From a virus: a DNA stretch of 64,000 nucleotides. Below are positions 51,928 through 60,301 of this stretch, one piece after another. The stretch is from positions 121,363-185,362 of IMG/VR virus record IMGVR_UViG_3300046008_000242. One strand, 5' to 3'. Each line of letters opens with the position of its first letter. Positions within the stretch are counted from its first letter, which is position 1. A program made the translations under genes and the position numbers. Below the pieces are notes generated by a model. That model saw only the letters and a program-made list of their open reading frames with translations. It was not told the origin of the DNA and ran no database searches.

Positions 51928-53304
51928 TTACTCCTTAAATTGAGCCAATAGTTTTTCTTTAATGTCTTTTACAGCACTTTCAAATTTCAATTCAATTTCT
52001 TCAAATGTGTCGGCAACATTCTTATCAAATCGTTCTTCCTCAAATCTTGGTAAGAATAATGAATAGAATGGATTACTCTTATTTGGTGATGTAATCATAT
52101 TTGCTTTAACAGAGATAATCTTACCAATTGATTCTTCTCTTGATTTATGGAATTTCAAACGTTGTGCGTCTTTCATCCCAGAGATATTCACTTTCAACAA
52201 TCCATCTTTCGATTGACAGATAATGGAACCAAATGTCTTCTCATTCTTACCCTTACCATCTTTGAATCCGATAATCTCAAGTTCAATTGAATCAACTTCC
52301 AATTTCAATTTGACTTGTCCTTTGCTGGTCTTATCTTCCCAAAATGAATCAGGATGTTTTACAACAGAACCTTCTAATCCAAGTTGTAGATTATGCTCAA
52401 AATGTTGAATCATCTCATCGATAGAATGAACCATTCTTGTTTCAATCAATTCGATACAACCATCTGTTGATTTAACTTGATTGGATAATGTATCGAAACG
52501 TTCTCTGTAAGGAATCTTGATTGAACATTTAGAGGATAATTGGTCTAATGGAATTTGATCCCATACAACAAAATAAGGTTCATCACCAAACTCGAATTCT
52601 CCACCTTTTGATACACTGTTAAGAATACCATTAGACAATTCTCTTGGTAAGATAATCCCATCTCGTTTGACCATCAACTCACCTTGCGTCTGAGTGTTGG
52701 TCTGTAAATGTAATCTGGTCTGATTGACGATGTTATTGAATTTATCTAATGGAAATTCATTACCGTTTCTAGATAACATCTTAACATCACCAATCGCATC
52801 ATGATTAAGGTTACAATATAATGAATCTGCTTTCAATTGTGAGAATACACCTTGTTTAAGATTCCATTTATCGAATTTGGTACCAGCCAAAGATGAACAA
52901 CGTTGATAAGGATATTCTGGAATCAAGTCTTTGAACACTTTATTAACAGTCGATGAATTTACACCACATTTTAAATCTTTCTGGATAATCAACTCGATAA
53001 TCTTTGCATCTTCTGTTGATAATTCTGAAAGAATGGCCTGAAGATGCTCAATTGCTAGATTACCAGTTAAATCTCTACTTGACAATTTGGATAATGAATC
53101 TAATCCTTGTTCTAATGGGATAAGGTCGATTGATTTAATGTATGATGGAATCTTACGTTGATAGAATTGGATTGTTGGGTCTAACGCAAGAACCAACACT
53201 CGTTGTAACAATTCATTGTCGATATGTGATGTTAAGATGTCGATCTTATCGTTTCTTGAATTGGTTGAACGTAATTGTTCGATTATACTTGTAACTGATG
53301 ACAT
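51928..53304 (-). CDS. 30: ATP-dependent DNA ligase gp30
   Basis: 458 aa. The active-site Lys is K158 in FSQLKADSLY (T4 gp30 uses K159 in a KADG motif; here the Gly is Ser). Motif III/IIIa FGDEPYFVVWDQIP, motif IV LGLEGSVVKHPDSFWED, motif V VKLKLEV. It seals nicks in replication and repair. The N-terminal 130-residue helical domain is the T4-type DNA-binding domain. Confidence 0.9.
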   Translation of the reverse strand: MSSVTSIIEQLRSTNSRNDKIDILTSHIDNELLQRVLVLALDPTIQFYQRKIPSYIKSIDLIPLEQGLDSLSKLSSRDLTGNLAIEHLQAILSELSTEDAKIIELIIQKDLKCGVNSSTVNKVFKDLIPEYPYQRCSSLAGTKFDKWNLKQGVFSQLKADSLYCNLNHDAIGDVKMLSRNGNEFPLDKFNNIVNQTRLHLQTNTQTQGELMVKRDGIILPRELSNGILNSVSKGGEFEFGDEPYFVVWDQIPLDQLSSKCSIKIPYRERFDTLSNQVKSTDGCIELIETRMVHSIDEMIQHFEHNLQLGLEGSVVKHPDSFWEDKTSKGQVKLKLEVDSIELEIIGFKDGKGKNEKTFGSIICQSKDGLLKVNISGMKDAQRLKFHKSREESIGKIISVKANMITSPNKSNPFYSLFLPRFEEERFDKNVADTFEEIELKFESAVKDIKEKLLAQFKE

Positions 53305-53314
53305 GGTTTTATTC

Positions 53315-54061
53315 CTATAACAATTTGATGATTTTGTTTAATTTCTTTTCAATCTTCTGTAGTTTAACATCCATCTCATTACGTTCCTGTTTTAATCGTT
53401 CATTTTCTTGTTTCAATTTTTGAATTTCTTTATCATGGGAACCTTCGATCTTACCTAGATAACCAGATGTTCTTGATTTGACTACATACAAATCGTTATC
53501 TACGATTGAGATAACATTGTCGAAATATGCGTTAAATAATGAACCTTGATATGGAGCATCGCGTTTATTTGTGACGACGCATAACAAATTATTTGTTCTA
53601 ACCAATTCTATCAATTCCATGCAGATTTTCTTTTTATCTTCGTATCCATCTGAAGACTTTGGAGATAGAGATTTGACGATACGTTCGATGTTATCAATCA
53701 ATAATGTTGTACATTTTAGATCGATGTTATAATCTCTAACCATTTTCTTTAACAGATAATCTATCCCATCAACTGTAATTTCACGCAAATCGATTATAAT
53801 AACTTTGTTACCATCTTTTTCCAGGATCTCCGTAATTGGTTGATAAATCGAAGAGGATATATTACGAAATCCTTTATATTGTTCGACTGGACTAGAACCA
53901 GCAAGTGTAATATGAATGATGTGTTGATTTGGTATAGATGAACCAATTTCACATAATGTTTTTGTCTTACCAGAGCCTTCAACTCCGTATAATATTGTTA
54001 ATTCTCTAGTTTCTAACATTTTATTCTTGTCATTGATTCGTTCTACAATACTTTTTGTCAT
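53315..54061 (-). CDS. RecA-fold/P-loop ATPase with coiled-coil tail
   Basis: 248 aa. Walker A LYGVEGSGKTKTL (residues ~25-37), Walker B CTTLLIDNIERI (~118-129) and a basic C-terminal coiled coil (KQENERLKQERNEMDVKLQKIEKKL). The size and spacing suggest a RecA/RadB-type ATPase rather than a full UvsX. The lack of a DNA-binding loop motif leaves its role open; it sits beside ligase and recombination genes. Its promoter is at 54101-54128. Confidence 0.65.
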   Translation of the reverse strand: MTKSIVERINDKNKMLETRELTILYGVEGSGKTKTLCEIGSSIPNQHIIHITLAGSSPVEQYKGFRNISSSIYQPITEILEKDGNKVIIIDLREITVDGIDYLLKKMVRDYNIDLKCTTLLIDNIERIVKSLSPKSSDGYEDKKKICMELIELVRTNNLLCVVTNKRDAPYQGSLFNAYFDNVISIVDNDLYVVKSRTSGYLGKIEGSHDKEIQKLKQENERLKQERNEMDVKLQKIEKKLNKIIKLL

Positions 54062-54100
54062 GTTTATACTCTCTATGTTGAATGGAAAACTACAGGATCT

Positions 54101-54128
54101 ATTATAAATGTTAAAATTGAAAAAGAAA
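54101..54128 (-). promoter_or_regulatory. Promoter (minus, degenerate TTTCGA box) for the 54061 gene
   Basis: Minus strand: TTTCTT, a 16-nt spacer ending TTAACATT, TATAAT (54106-54101), 40 bases upstream of the ATG. Confidence 0.6.
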
Positions 54129-54242
54129 GATAAAGTTTATACATTGAAATGATAGTCTATAAAATGTATAATAAACGCCTAAGTGTGATTGAAGTATATT
54201 AAACGTAAATAATAGACCTAACTCAAAACGTCGACATAGTCT

Positions 54243-54271
54243 AGTATAATGGAGTTTTATCGATTTCGAAA
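54243..54271 (-). promoter_or_regulatory. TTTCGA-box promoter, array 2
   Basis: Minus strand: TTTCGA (54271-54266), 17-nt spacer, TATACT (54248-54243), then AGACTATGTCGACG. Confidence 0.65.
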
Positions 54272-54368
54272 GGAGTTTAAGACTCTGTTAATATCATACT
54301 CGATACATTATACCATCTTAAGACTATTTCGATGTGTTAAATTTACAAGAGATATCCATATTTGCTCA

Positions 54369-54395
54369 CTACTGCTCGTTAAAAATGTATGACAT
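54369..54395 (-). other. 8-codon leader ORF MSYIFNEQ in array 2
   Basis: ATG TCA TAC ... CAG TAG on the minus strand, identical to the ORF at 16693-16719 in array 1 and one of five such 8-codon ORFs at the (a) element. Confidence 0.4.
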
Positions 54396-54492
54396 AGAGT
54401 TGATTGGACCGTATATTAAAGATTCCACTAGGATGGAATAACGTCCAAATAACAGATGGTTTAATGTTTATTCTTAGTAGATAATCTGTATC

Positions 54493-54532
54493 CAATAAAA
54501 ATCCAGATTGAGTTTCTTGACTCTTTCTGGAT
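54493..54532 (-). terminator. Terminator, array 2 (copy of 16991-17028)
   Basis: Minus strand: ATCCAGAAAGAGTC...GACTC-like inner pairing, TCTGGAT outer stem, TTTTTATTGG tail. Confidence 0.8.
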
Positions 54533-54679
54533 CGAAGGATTTTATATGGGAATATTCGTGTAAATGATAGTCTAAGTTATGTTTAAATGTTGTATAATAA
54601 AGTCGAGGAATACACTAGAACATAATAAAGTAATATTAATGTCACCTAAAGAACATAACTCAAAGGATCGACATAGTCT

Positions 54680-54708
54680 ATCATACTACTCTTTCTACCA
54701 TTTCGAAA
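54680..54708 (-). promoter_or_regulatory. TTTCGA-box promoter, array 2
   Basis: Minus strand: TTTCGA (54708-54703), 17-nt spacer, TATGAT (54685-54680), then AGACTATGTCGATCC. Confidence 0.65.
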
Positions 54709-54961
54709 GGACTCCGAGACGATGTATATTACAGTTTCGACGTTTATTTGTATCCTTTCGATGATTAAGATATCGAAAGAAACGTCTTACGATGTTTCGA
54801 TATGTTGAATAAACAAGGAACATCTATATTTGGAGTTTAAACAACGATAAAAATGTATGACATAGAGTTGATTGCTCCGTATATTAAAGATTCCATTAAG
54901 ATGGATTATTGGGCAAATAACAGATGTTTGAGGAATGTTCTACATCAGAATAATGTAAATT

Positions 54962-55018
54962 GACTCCAATAAAAATCCCGAAGGAACTTTTGGTTCTCAA
55001 CGGGATCTAAATGGAGTC
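54962..55018 (-). terminator. Terminator, array 2 (copy of 16537-16593)
   Basis: ATCCCG/CGGGAT stem inside GACTCC/GGAGTC, with TTTTTATTGG on the minus strand. Confidence 0.8.
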
Positions 55019-55153
55019 GAAAGATTTTATATGGAATATTCATGTATAATAAACGTCTTGATATGGTTTAGTTAATGAATAATAAGAGTCTAAGTTATGA
55101 TATAGTAATATTAAATGGCATTTAGAACATAACTCAAAGGATCGACATAGTCT

Positions 55154-55182
55154 ATCATAGTGGAGTTTTATCGAAAAGGCAA
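55154..55182 (-). promoter_or_regulatory. Sigma70-like early promoter, array 2
   Basis: Minus strand: TTGCCT (55182-55177), 17-nt spacer, TATGAT (55159-55154), then AGACTATGTCGATCC. It is almost identical to the 16374-16402 promoter. Confidence 0.75.
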
Positions 55183-55463
55183 GAGTTTTATAGACGTTGT
55201 ATAATTCATGCTCGATGATTAAGATATTCCTTTCGATGTCTGAGATTACTCTTTCGATGATTAACGTATCGAAAGAGTACATGAAGACTGTTTCGATATG
55301 TTATATTTACAGTAGACATCTATATTTGGATTATATGCAACGTTTATTCTACATGATGTAGAGTTGATTGGATGATATACAGAACGTTCCATTAGGATGG
55401 ATTAACGCCCAAATAATGGATGTTATAACAGTTACCATTGAATGTATATTGTTAAATTATACT

Positions 55464-55500
55464 CAATAAAAATCCCACTCAGAAACTAATCTGGTGGGAT
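55464..55500 (-). terminator. Terminator, array 2
   Basis: ATCCCAC...GTGGGAT stem with TTTTTATTGAG tail on the minus strand. Confidence 0.75.
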
Positions 55501-55666
55501 GCTTATGTCGAAATGAGGTTCGAAGGTTTTTATATGGGAATAATGTTGTAAATGATAATCTTAATATGATTAGTTAATGAATAATAAACGTCTAAGTTAC
55601 ACTAGAAAACAATATAGTAATATTAATGCCACCTAAAGAACATAACTCAAAGGATCGACATAGTCT

Positions 55667-55695
55667 ATCATAGTGGATATTCTACCATTTCGAAA
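55667..55695 (-). promoter_or_regulatory. TTTCGA-box promoter, array 2
   Basis: Minus strand: TTTCGA (55695-55690), 17-nt spacer, TATGAT (55672-55667), then AGACTATGTCGATCC. It lies just downstream of the 55762 gene. Confidence 0.65.
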
Positions 55696-55761
55696 GGAGT
55701 ATCGGATGTTGATGTTTACACATTCGATGTTATAGATTACCGATAAGACTCTTTCGATGTA

Positions 55762-56100
55762 TCAAATTATTGTTTCGATCGAAGTAATCTTAACATTATT
55801 TGATTTACGTCTATCCAACATATATTCATTATGGTTTAATCTAACAAAATGTTCCATGCCAGATTCAATGTTAAATTTACAGATAATCTCATACCTTCCG
55901 TCAACCAATTTAGAATTGTTAAATTTTCCATCCTTTACTCGTTTTTGGATGAAGTCAATGTTTGGGCTGAACCATTTAAATCTATTGGTGAAATCCAATC
56001 TATTGTTTGAATTATCATATTCCAATTTACACATAGCTCTATACAATATCATAGTACACCATTTATTTGTTGAATATGGAACGTTTATTTTACATGACAT
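55762..56100 (-). CDS. Hypothetical protein (112 aa), intact cassette gene
   Basis: The ATG at 56100 is chosen because it is the same ATG as in the array (a) leader (AATCAACTCTATGTCATG). The product MSCKINVPYSTNKWCTMILYR... is Asn/Lys-rich with RFKWFSPNIDFIQKRVKDGKF and DGRYEIICKFNIESGMEHF; no family recognised. Its 5' 25-30 bases are repeated in array 1 (17125-17165) without the rest of the gene, so the arrays carry beheaded copies. A longer start at a GTG (56133) is possible. Confidence 0.6.
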   Translation of the reverse strand: MSCKINVPYSTNKWCTMILYRAMCKLEYDNSNNRLDFTNRFKWFSPNIDFIQKRVKDGKFNNSKLVDGRYEIICKFNIESGMEHFVRLNHNEYMLDRRKSNNVKITSIETII

Positions 56101-56186
56101 AGAGTTGATTGCTCCATAATCATAACGTTCCACTAGAGTCCATTAACGTCCAATTAACAGATGATTTAAGAAACCTTTACGCAATA

Positions 56187-56222
56187 AAAATCCTCAATCA
56201 ACTTGTCAGTCAATTGAGGATC
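56187..56222 (-). terminator. Terminator after the 56914 gene
   Basis: ATCCTCAATTGACTG... pairs with ...GATTGAGGAT; TTTTTATTG follows on the minus strand. It separates the modification cluster side from the cassette gene. Confidence 0.75.
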
Positions 56223-56230
56223 TTAAATTG

Positions 56231-56914
56231 TTATTTGTATTGTTCAATCATTTCCAAAAGATTAGCATAAGATTGACCACAATATGTTTGGAACATCAAT
56301 CTATGTTCAGTTTTGTAATCTTCAGATGTTAATAAAGCAACACCCATTTCAGCGACTTCCTTAGGAACAATCAACACTTCACCGTCTTCGAACACTGTTT
56401 TAATGGTTGAATCGGAATCTAATGATTTATACAACTGACATAAAATGTTATCGAATTTGATATGTAAATCTTCATCGTCTTCAATAATAGTTTCTTCTTC
56501 GATGATTTCATCTTCATCGAAAGAACCATTATTAACGTTATCTGCCAAATCTTTTAAGATTTCCAATCCTTTTTTGAAATCAGCTTCTTTATTAGATACA
56601 ACAACATTAGAAGAAACAGTTTTGAAATTAGTTGGTTTCTTAACATCAGAACGTAATCTAGAACCATTAATAATGTCAGTCAAATCAACAACAATTTCTG
56701 GTAATTTATAAGAACCAGTGTCTGCTCTGTTATCTTTGAACCATTGATTTGCGCATTTAGGTGATGACGTTCTTCCCAACAAATAATTGGTTTCCAACAC
56801 GATTGGTTTAGTGATGAATTGAGTTTCTTTATCAGAATTGTCCCAAACATAACGCAAGATTGATGTATATAATTCAACTGTGTTTTTTCTTTCTACTTTA
56901 ATTTCGTTTGACAT
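56231..56914 (-). CDS. Hypothetical acidic protein (227 aa)
   Basis: The ATG at 56914, with AAGGGTGG upstream, is preferred. The N-terminal part is helix/strand (RKNTVELYTSILRYVWDNSDKETQF), the middle is strongly acidic (DEDEIIEEETIIEDDEDLHI), and the C-terminus helical. No motif recognised. It has its own TTTCGA-box promoter and terminator, so it is a monocistronic, probably well-expressed gene. Confidence 0.65.
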   Translation of the reverse strand: MSNEIKVERKNTVELYTSILRYVWDNSDKETQFITKPIVLETNYLLGRTSSPKCANQWFKDNRADTGSYKLPEIVVDLTDIINGSRLRSDVKKPTNFKTVSSNVVVSNKEADFKKGLEILKDLADNVNNGSFDEDEIIEEETIIEDDEDLHIKFDNILCQLYKSLDSDSTIKTVFEDGEVLIVPKEVAEMGVALLTSEDYKTEHRLMFQTYCGQSYANLLEMIEQYK

Positions 56915-56979
56915 GATAACCACCCTTATATAATAAATTGTTTGATTTAAGTTCGTTGGATTCTTCCAACTTGAAATCT

Positions 56980-57007
56980 ATTATAAAGGTTATCTTCATC
57001 ATCGAAA
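56980..57007 (-). promoter_or_regulatory. TTTCGA-box promoter (minus) for the 56914 gene
   Basis: Minus strand: TTTCGA (57007-57002), 16-nt spacer ending AAGATAACCTT, TATAAT (56985-56980), then AGATTTCAAGTTGG. Confidence 0.75.
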
Positions 57008-57014
57008 GAAATTT

Positions 57015-58028
57015 CTAAAGAAAAAATTCGTTAATTCCAAAATTATTTTTATCTTCAGGAAACATCATCTCCAATTTTGTTAAAGAACCATAGGTTATGA
57101 ATTCTTCAAATCTAGATTTATCGATGGTATCTGTTATAACATTTTTATGCAGACATTCGGTTCTGGCTTGATATAAAACATCCCAATCAATACCATGCCA
57201 TTCACATTTCCTTGTATTTTCAATATCGATAGCCTGTCTTGCTATATAATAACCGAGATATCGTCCATCCCTAACTCTAAACAACTTTTTATATGCACAA
57301 AGAAACGTTTCCATTGTAAAAAAGTTCAACTCAGATTTCAATTCAGGAAATCTTAATCTCATCTCCTGTAATATCTCCTTCGCCTTCAATTCTAATGTAA
57401 GATATTCTTCAGATGTAAATCTATCATCTAATCTATCGTCCATTCCCAATGCCAACAATAATCCCTTACGATGAGACTCTGACGGATCGTGTTCATTTAA
57501 CATTAATGATGACGGTACATTTGGAATTCCCGCAGTATGATTCAGATGTTGAAGATAGAAGTAAGCAAAGTATCTACCAAATCTATTGTAATTCTTCCTG
57601 ACAAATTCCGATAAATTATCAAATGTCTGTTCCTCATTATCGCCATAATACTTACATAATGTACCCTTCTGAGAATTTCCCATTGCCTTCTTATAGGAAT
57701 CAAACATCATTGCCAATGAACCATTATTGAATTTGGCGTCAGTCTGGTAACGTAATCGTTTCTTGTTTTCGATTGCCCATCCTGAGATCTTATCCAATGT
57801 CACCAATTCATAATCAGGAAATTCATTAAACATCACCCAAGATGTTGGCAACTGATATGTATTACCATACAACCAACACAACCATAACTTCTGTTCCTCG
57901 TTATGTTCGTATCTATCGTGTAAATAATTGGTCATCCAGACAGCAGGGTCGACGTCTCCATGTTTTAATGACCATGCATAAAACTTGATGAATCCCTCTA
58001 GTCGATTCTCCTTCAATCTATAATCCAT
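57015..58028 (-). CDS. Amino acid:DNA transferase (ADDT/aGPT-PPlase)-like protein
   Basis: 337 aa from ATG 58028 (AAGGA upstream). The N-terminus FIKFYAWSLKHGDVDPAVWMTNYL...EEQKLWLCWLYGNTYQLPTSWVMFNEFPD and the middle KNYNRFGRYFAYFYLQHL and FTMETFLCAYKKLFRVRDGRYLGYYIARQ follow phage ADDT proteins (alpha-glutamyl/putrescinyl thymine pyrophosphorylase clade 2), DNA-glycosylase-like enzymes thought to attach an amino acid to a modified thymine. The call is from memory of motif order; no catalytic residue is proved. It overlaps the glutamine amidotransferase stop by 11 bases, so both are translated together. Confidence 0.6.
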   Translation of the reverse strand: MDYRLKENRLEGFIKFYAWSLKHGDVDPAVWMTNYLHDRYEHNEEQKLWLCWLYGNTYQLPTSWVMFNEFPDYELVTLDKISGWAIENKKRLRYQTDAKFNNGSLAMMFDSYKKAMGNSQKGTLCKYYGDNEEQTFDNLSEFVRKNYNRFGRYFAYFYLQHLNHTAGIPNVPSSLMLNEHDPSESHRKGLLLALGMDDRLDDRFTSEEYLTLELKAKEILQEMRLRFPELKSELNFFTMETFLCAYKKLFRVRDGRYLGYYIARQAIDIENTRKCEWHGIDWDVLYQARTECLHKNVITDTIDKSRFEEFITYGSLTKLEMMFPEDKNNFGINEFFL

Positions 58029-58707
58029 TCTGTAGATCCTTATCAATAATATCGGTATCAACTGTGTTCAATGTAAATCCATCTATATGGTAATATACAT
58101 TATGTCTAATTGATTCAGATTTCAATCCAACTCGATTAAATATATTACCAGTGGAACCAATTATAAATCCTCTATCTACTCCCATCTCCAATAAATGCAA
58201 TGGTCGTTTACCATTACGATAGAATACCATACTCTTATCTTTATGTAATTCGATAACAGCCATTGAACTATCTCGCCATTCATGTAATGGTGATAGATTA
58301 CTTTGTATGGTCTTTAAAATCAATTCTGAATCATTTTCTGTTGAACATTTATATCCATATAATGATTCCCAATTCTCGTACAATTCCTGCGTAACAACTC
58401 CATTATGTACAATACAGATATCATCTGACACAATAGGTTGGTTAAACGTTAAACATGACGTGGAGTATCTACAATGGACAATCATAGTCAACGTATTATC
58501 TGTATCAACAAAATCTGACACTTTATACATCTCAAGGAACTTTGTTGCGTTTAATGATTCTTTACTTGTATAAATGGTTCCATCTCTAACATAGGATACT
58601 CCTGTTGCATGCATTCCTCTTATCTGAGTTTGTAATATCAATTCCTTGATTATAACTAAATCTAATTTGGTTACGTCTTTAATCTTAACACCCAATACAC
58701 CACACAT
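58018..58707 (-). CDS. Class II glutamine amidotransferase (Ntn hydrolase)
   Basis: The N-terminus MCGVLGVKI puts Cys2 as the nucleophile after Met removal. RGMHATGVSY, HCRYST (binds substrate), CIVHNGVV (NG loop), ENDSELIL and AVIEL follow GATase II order. The 229-aa protein is the amidase domain alone, without a synthetase partner. It would release ammonia or transfer the amide group. Directly upstream of and overlapping the ADDT-like gene, it is likely part of one pathway. Confidence 0.85.
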   Translation of the reverse strand: MCGVLGVKIKDVTKLDLVIIKELILQTQIRGMHATGVSYVRDGTIYTSKESLNATKFLEMYKVSDFVDTDNTLTMIVHCRYSTSCLTFNQPIVSDDICIVHNGVVTQELYENWESLYGYKCSTENDSELILKTIQSNLSPLHEWRDSSMAVIELHKDKSMVFYRNGKRPLHLLEMGVDRGFIIGSTGNIFNRVGLKSESIRHNVYYHIDGFTLNTVDTDIIDKDLQNGL

Positions 58708-58728
58708 ATTCTATCTCCAGTAAAACGA

Positions 58729-58757
58729 AAAATGGAGAAGCGATGAGGCTTCTCCAA
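58729..58757 (-). terminator. Terminator after the 469-aa oxygenase gene
   Basis: TGGAGAAGC and GCTTCTCCA form a 9-bp stem around a 5-nt loop with TTTTTCG on the minus strand. The GATase follows 20 bases later, so it may be read through. Confidence 0.65.
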
Positions 58758-58763
58758 TCTTAT

Positions 58764-60173
58764 TTAAAAGAATTCTTCCAAACCTGTCGACTCAAAATAC
58801 TCAATCAACCATGGGTGATGTTTATCCAACCATTCTCTACCCTTATCGTGTTTCAATAAGAATTCGTACCATTCTCTGGCGTTCTCATAATTACCATCTT
58901 TTGTTTTAGAATCACCCCACATACTCGGGGTTGTTCCGTTCCAAAGTGGTCGCCACAATGGATGAGATTCATCTTTACGTCTAACATCTAGGAATAATTT
59001 TCTGTAATCTTCGTATTCCTTTGAACCGCCATTAAACATGTCATCTCTAAAATAGAAGATTACACTAATACGTTCTGCGTCTGGTGAATGTTTAATGAAA
59101 TCAGTGTTTCCATGGATGATTTCATGATTATTAGCAAAAATGGTATCGCCTGGTCTAAGATTAACAGCTACTCTATATTCAGGAAATACTAGATATGCTC
59201 CATCATAATTGTGATTCTTAGAAATCACTGAGATATTACTTAATCCATCAGACAAGTCGCCAAAATCTCGATGTCCATAGGTTTTCCATGTGTTATTTAC
59301 AGTGATTGTGGTGAATACGGTATCAGGAATAACGTATGCTGGATCTATCTTATCACAAGCAGCTTTCTGATTACTCCATCTCCAAGGCATATTCTCTTTG
59401 AAACCTCGATTCAATGCCTGAGCAAATGGATAACACAATTTGTATTTTTCAAAATTATGTTCAGTGTATGCTGTATGACGTAAGAATGGAATTCTAGGAT
59501 ATCTACCATAACCTGGTCCAGCAATACCACTATAAGCTGGAACTGCATACACTGTACCAGAAATCCAATTCTTCATAACATCCAATGCCTTGGTTTGAGC
59601 TTCTTCTTTTGGTAAAGATTCCAATTCTTCAACTAATTTATCGAAGGAGAAATCTTCTGGAATTTTATTGGTCAACCAGACGCTTGCCCTCATTTCTGGT
59701 GGATACTCTTTTGTTTTCAATTCTTGTAATGTATCAAATCCATCTAATGTTGTAATTGGATTGATGAAATACTCTAAAATATCATGTTGTCTTTGCGTGA
59801 ATCTTTGGCGGCGTTCTTGTAAGTCATTATCAATATTATCTTCAACAGAACCAGCAGCAGTTCCTCTATTATTTGAAATAGTGGCGGCATCTTTCAATCC
59901 AGCATATCCTGCTTCTTGTTCCTCTAATGTAAAGAAACCCTTCCGATATTTGAATGCAATTCGACGTTCATCCATACCCATATGACATTCTTCGCATTTT
60001 GATGTACAATCAGCTTGCGTCGATAAATCACAAACTGGTGGAATATACACATCACAATCTTCATCAATGTCACCACCTTCTCCGATTAGAATATCATAAT
60101 GTGAACTATTGAGAGATTTACCCAATAGATGTTCACAATCGTGTTTTTCTTTTGCTACAATAATTCTTGCCAT
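58764..60173 (-). CDS. TET/JBP-like 2-oxoglutarate/Fe(II) dioxygenase 2
   Basis: 469 aa. The double-stranded beta-helix motif is WKTYGHRDFGD (His301, Asp303), then NYDGAYLVFPEYRVAVNLRPGD, EIIHGNT (His354) and Arg368 in AERISVIFYFR. The GAYLVFPEY...LRPGD part is the TET/JBP pattern. An N-terminal Cys cluster (CDL, CTSKCEECHMG, residues 48-63) may bind zinc, and ATISNNRGTAAG at ~98-108 is shared with the paralogue. Relatives hydroxylate methyl groups of DNA bases (5mC or thymine). The substrate is not known here. It is a diverged paralogue of the gene at 61934. Confidence 0.8.
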   Translation of the reverse strand: MARIIVAKEKHDCEHLLGKSLNSSHYDILIGEGGDIDEDCDVYIPPVCDLSTQADCTSKCEECHMGMDERRIAFKYRKGFFTLEEQEAGYAGLKDAATISNNRGTAAGSVEDNIDNDLQERRQRFTQRQHDILEYFINPITTLDGFDTLQELKTKEYPPEMRASVWLTNKIPEDFSFDKLVEELESLPKEEAQTKALDVMKNWISGTVYAVPAYSGIAGPGYGRYPRIPFLRHTAYTEHNFEKYKLCYPFAQALNRGFKENMPWRWSNQKAACDKIDPAYVIPDTVFTTITVNNTWKTYGHRDFGDLSDGLSNISVISKNHNYDGAYLVFPEYRVAVNLRPGDTIFANNHEIIHGNTDFIKHSPDAERISVIFYFRDDMFNGGSKEYEDYRKLFLDVRRKDESHPLWRPLWNGTTPSMWGDSKTKDGNYENAREWYEFLLKHDKGREWLDKHHPWLIEYFESTGLEEFF

Positions 60174-60263
60174 ATTCTATTTTCCTAATTTTAAAAATAC
60201 ATTATACTCTTTAATGAATTAAAAAGAAATCTTCTTTCGTACATTATATATAATACGAAAATC

Positions 60264-60296
60264 TAATGGAGAACAGAATTAACTGTTCTCCATTTC
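60264..60296 (-). terminator. Terminator after the 60874 gene (same hairpin as 41382-41414)
   Basis: ATGGAGAACAG/CTGTTCTCCAT stem around AATTAA, identical in 28 bases to the terminator after gp32. Confidence 0.8.
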
Positions 60297-60301
60297 TTAT
60301 A

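Larger units (their letters stand above)
54140..55761 (-). repeat. Array 2: four cassettes, inverted copy of array 1
   Basis: About 1.6 kb with no convincing ORF on either strand except the tiny leader ORFs. The modules read on the minus strand in the same a-b-c-d-f order as array 1 on the plus strand, with stretches of 50-100 bases almost identical between the two arrays (for example around 16537-16593 and 54962-55018). All four promoters face left, toward the ATPase/ligase genes. The intact gene at 55762-56100 occupies the rightmost module between the (a) leader and the (c) block, which shows what a complete cassette looks like. Confidence 0.8.

Noticed and set aside
54140-55761. tRNA or structured RNA genes in the arrays
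   Set aside because: No cloverleaf with T-arm GTTCRA and CCA-compatible stem could be drawn; the structures seen are terminator hairpins.
55757-56119. Plus-strand 120-codon ORF opposite the 56100 gene
   Set aside because: The minus-strand gene has the leader element, order and composition of this phage's proteins; the plus ORF has neither ribosome site nor neighbours in that direction.
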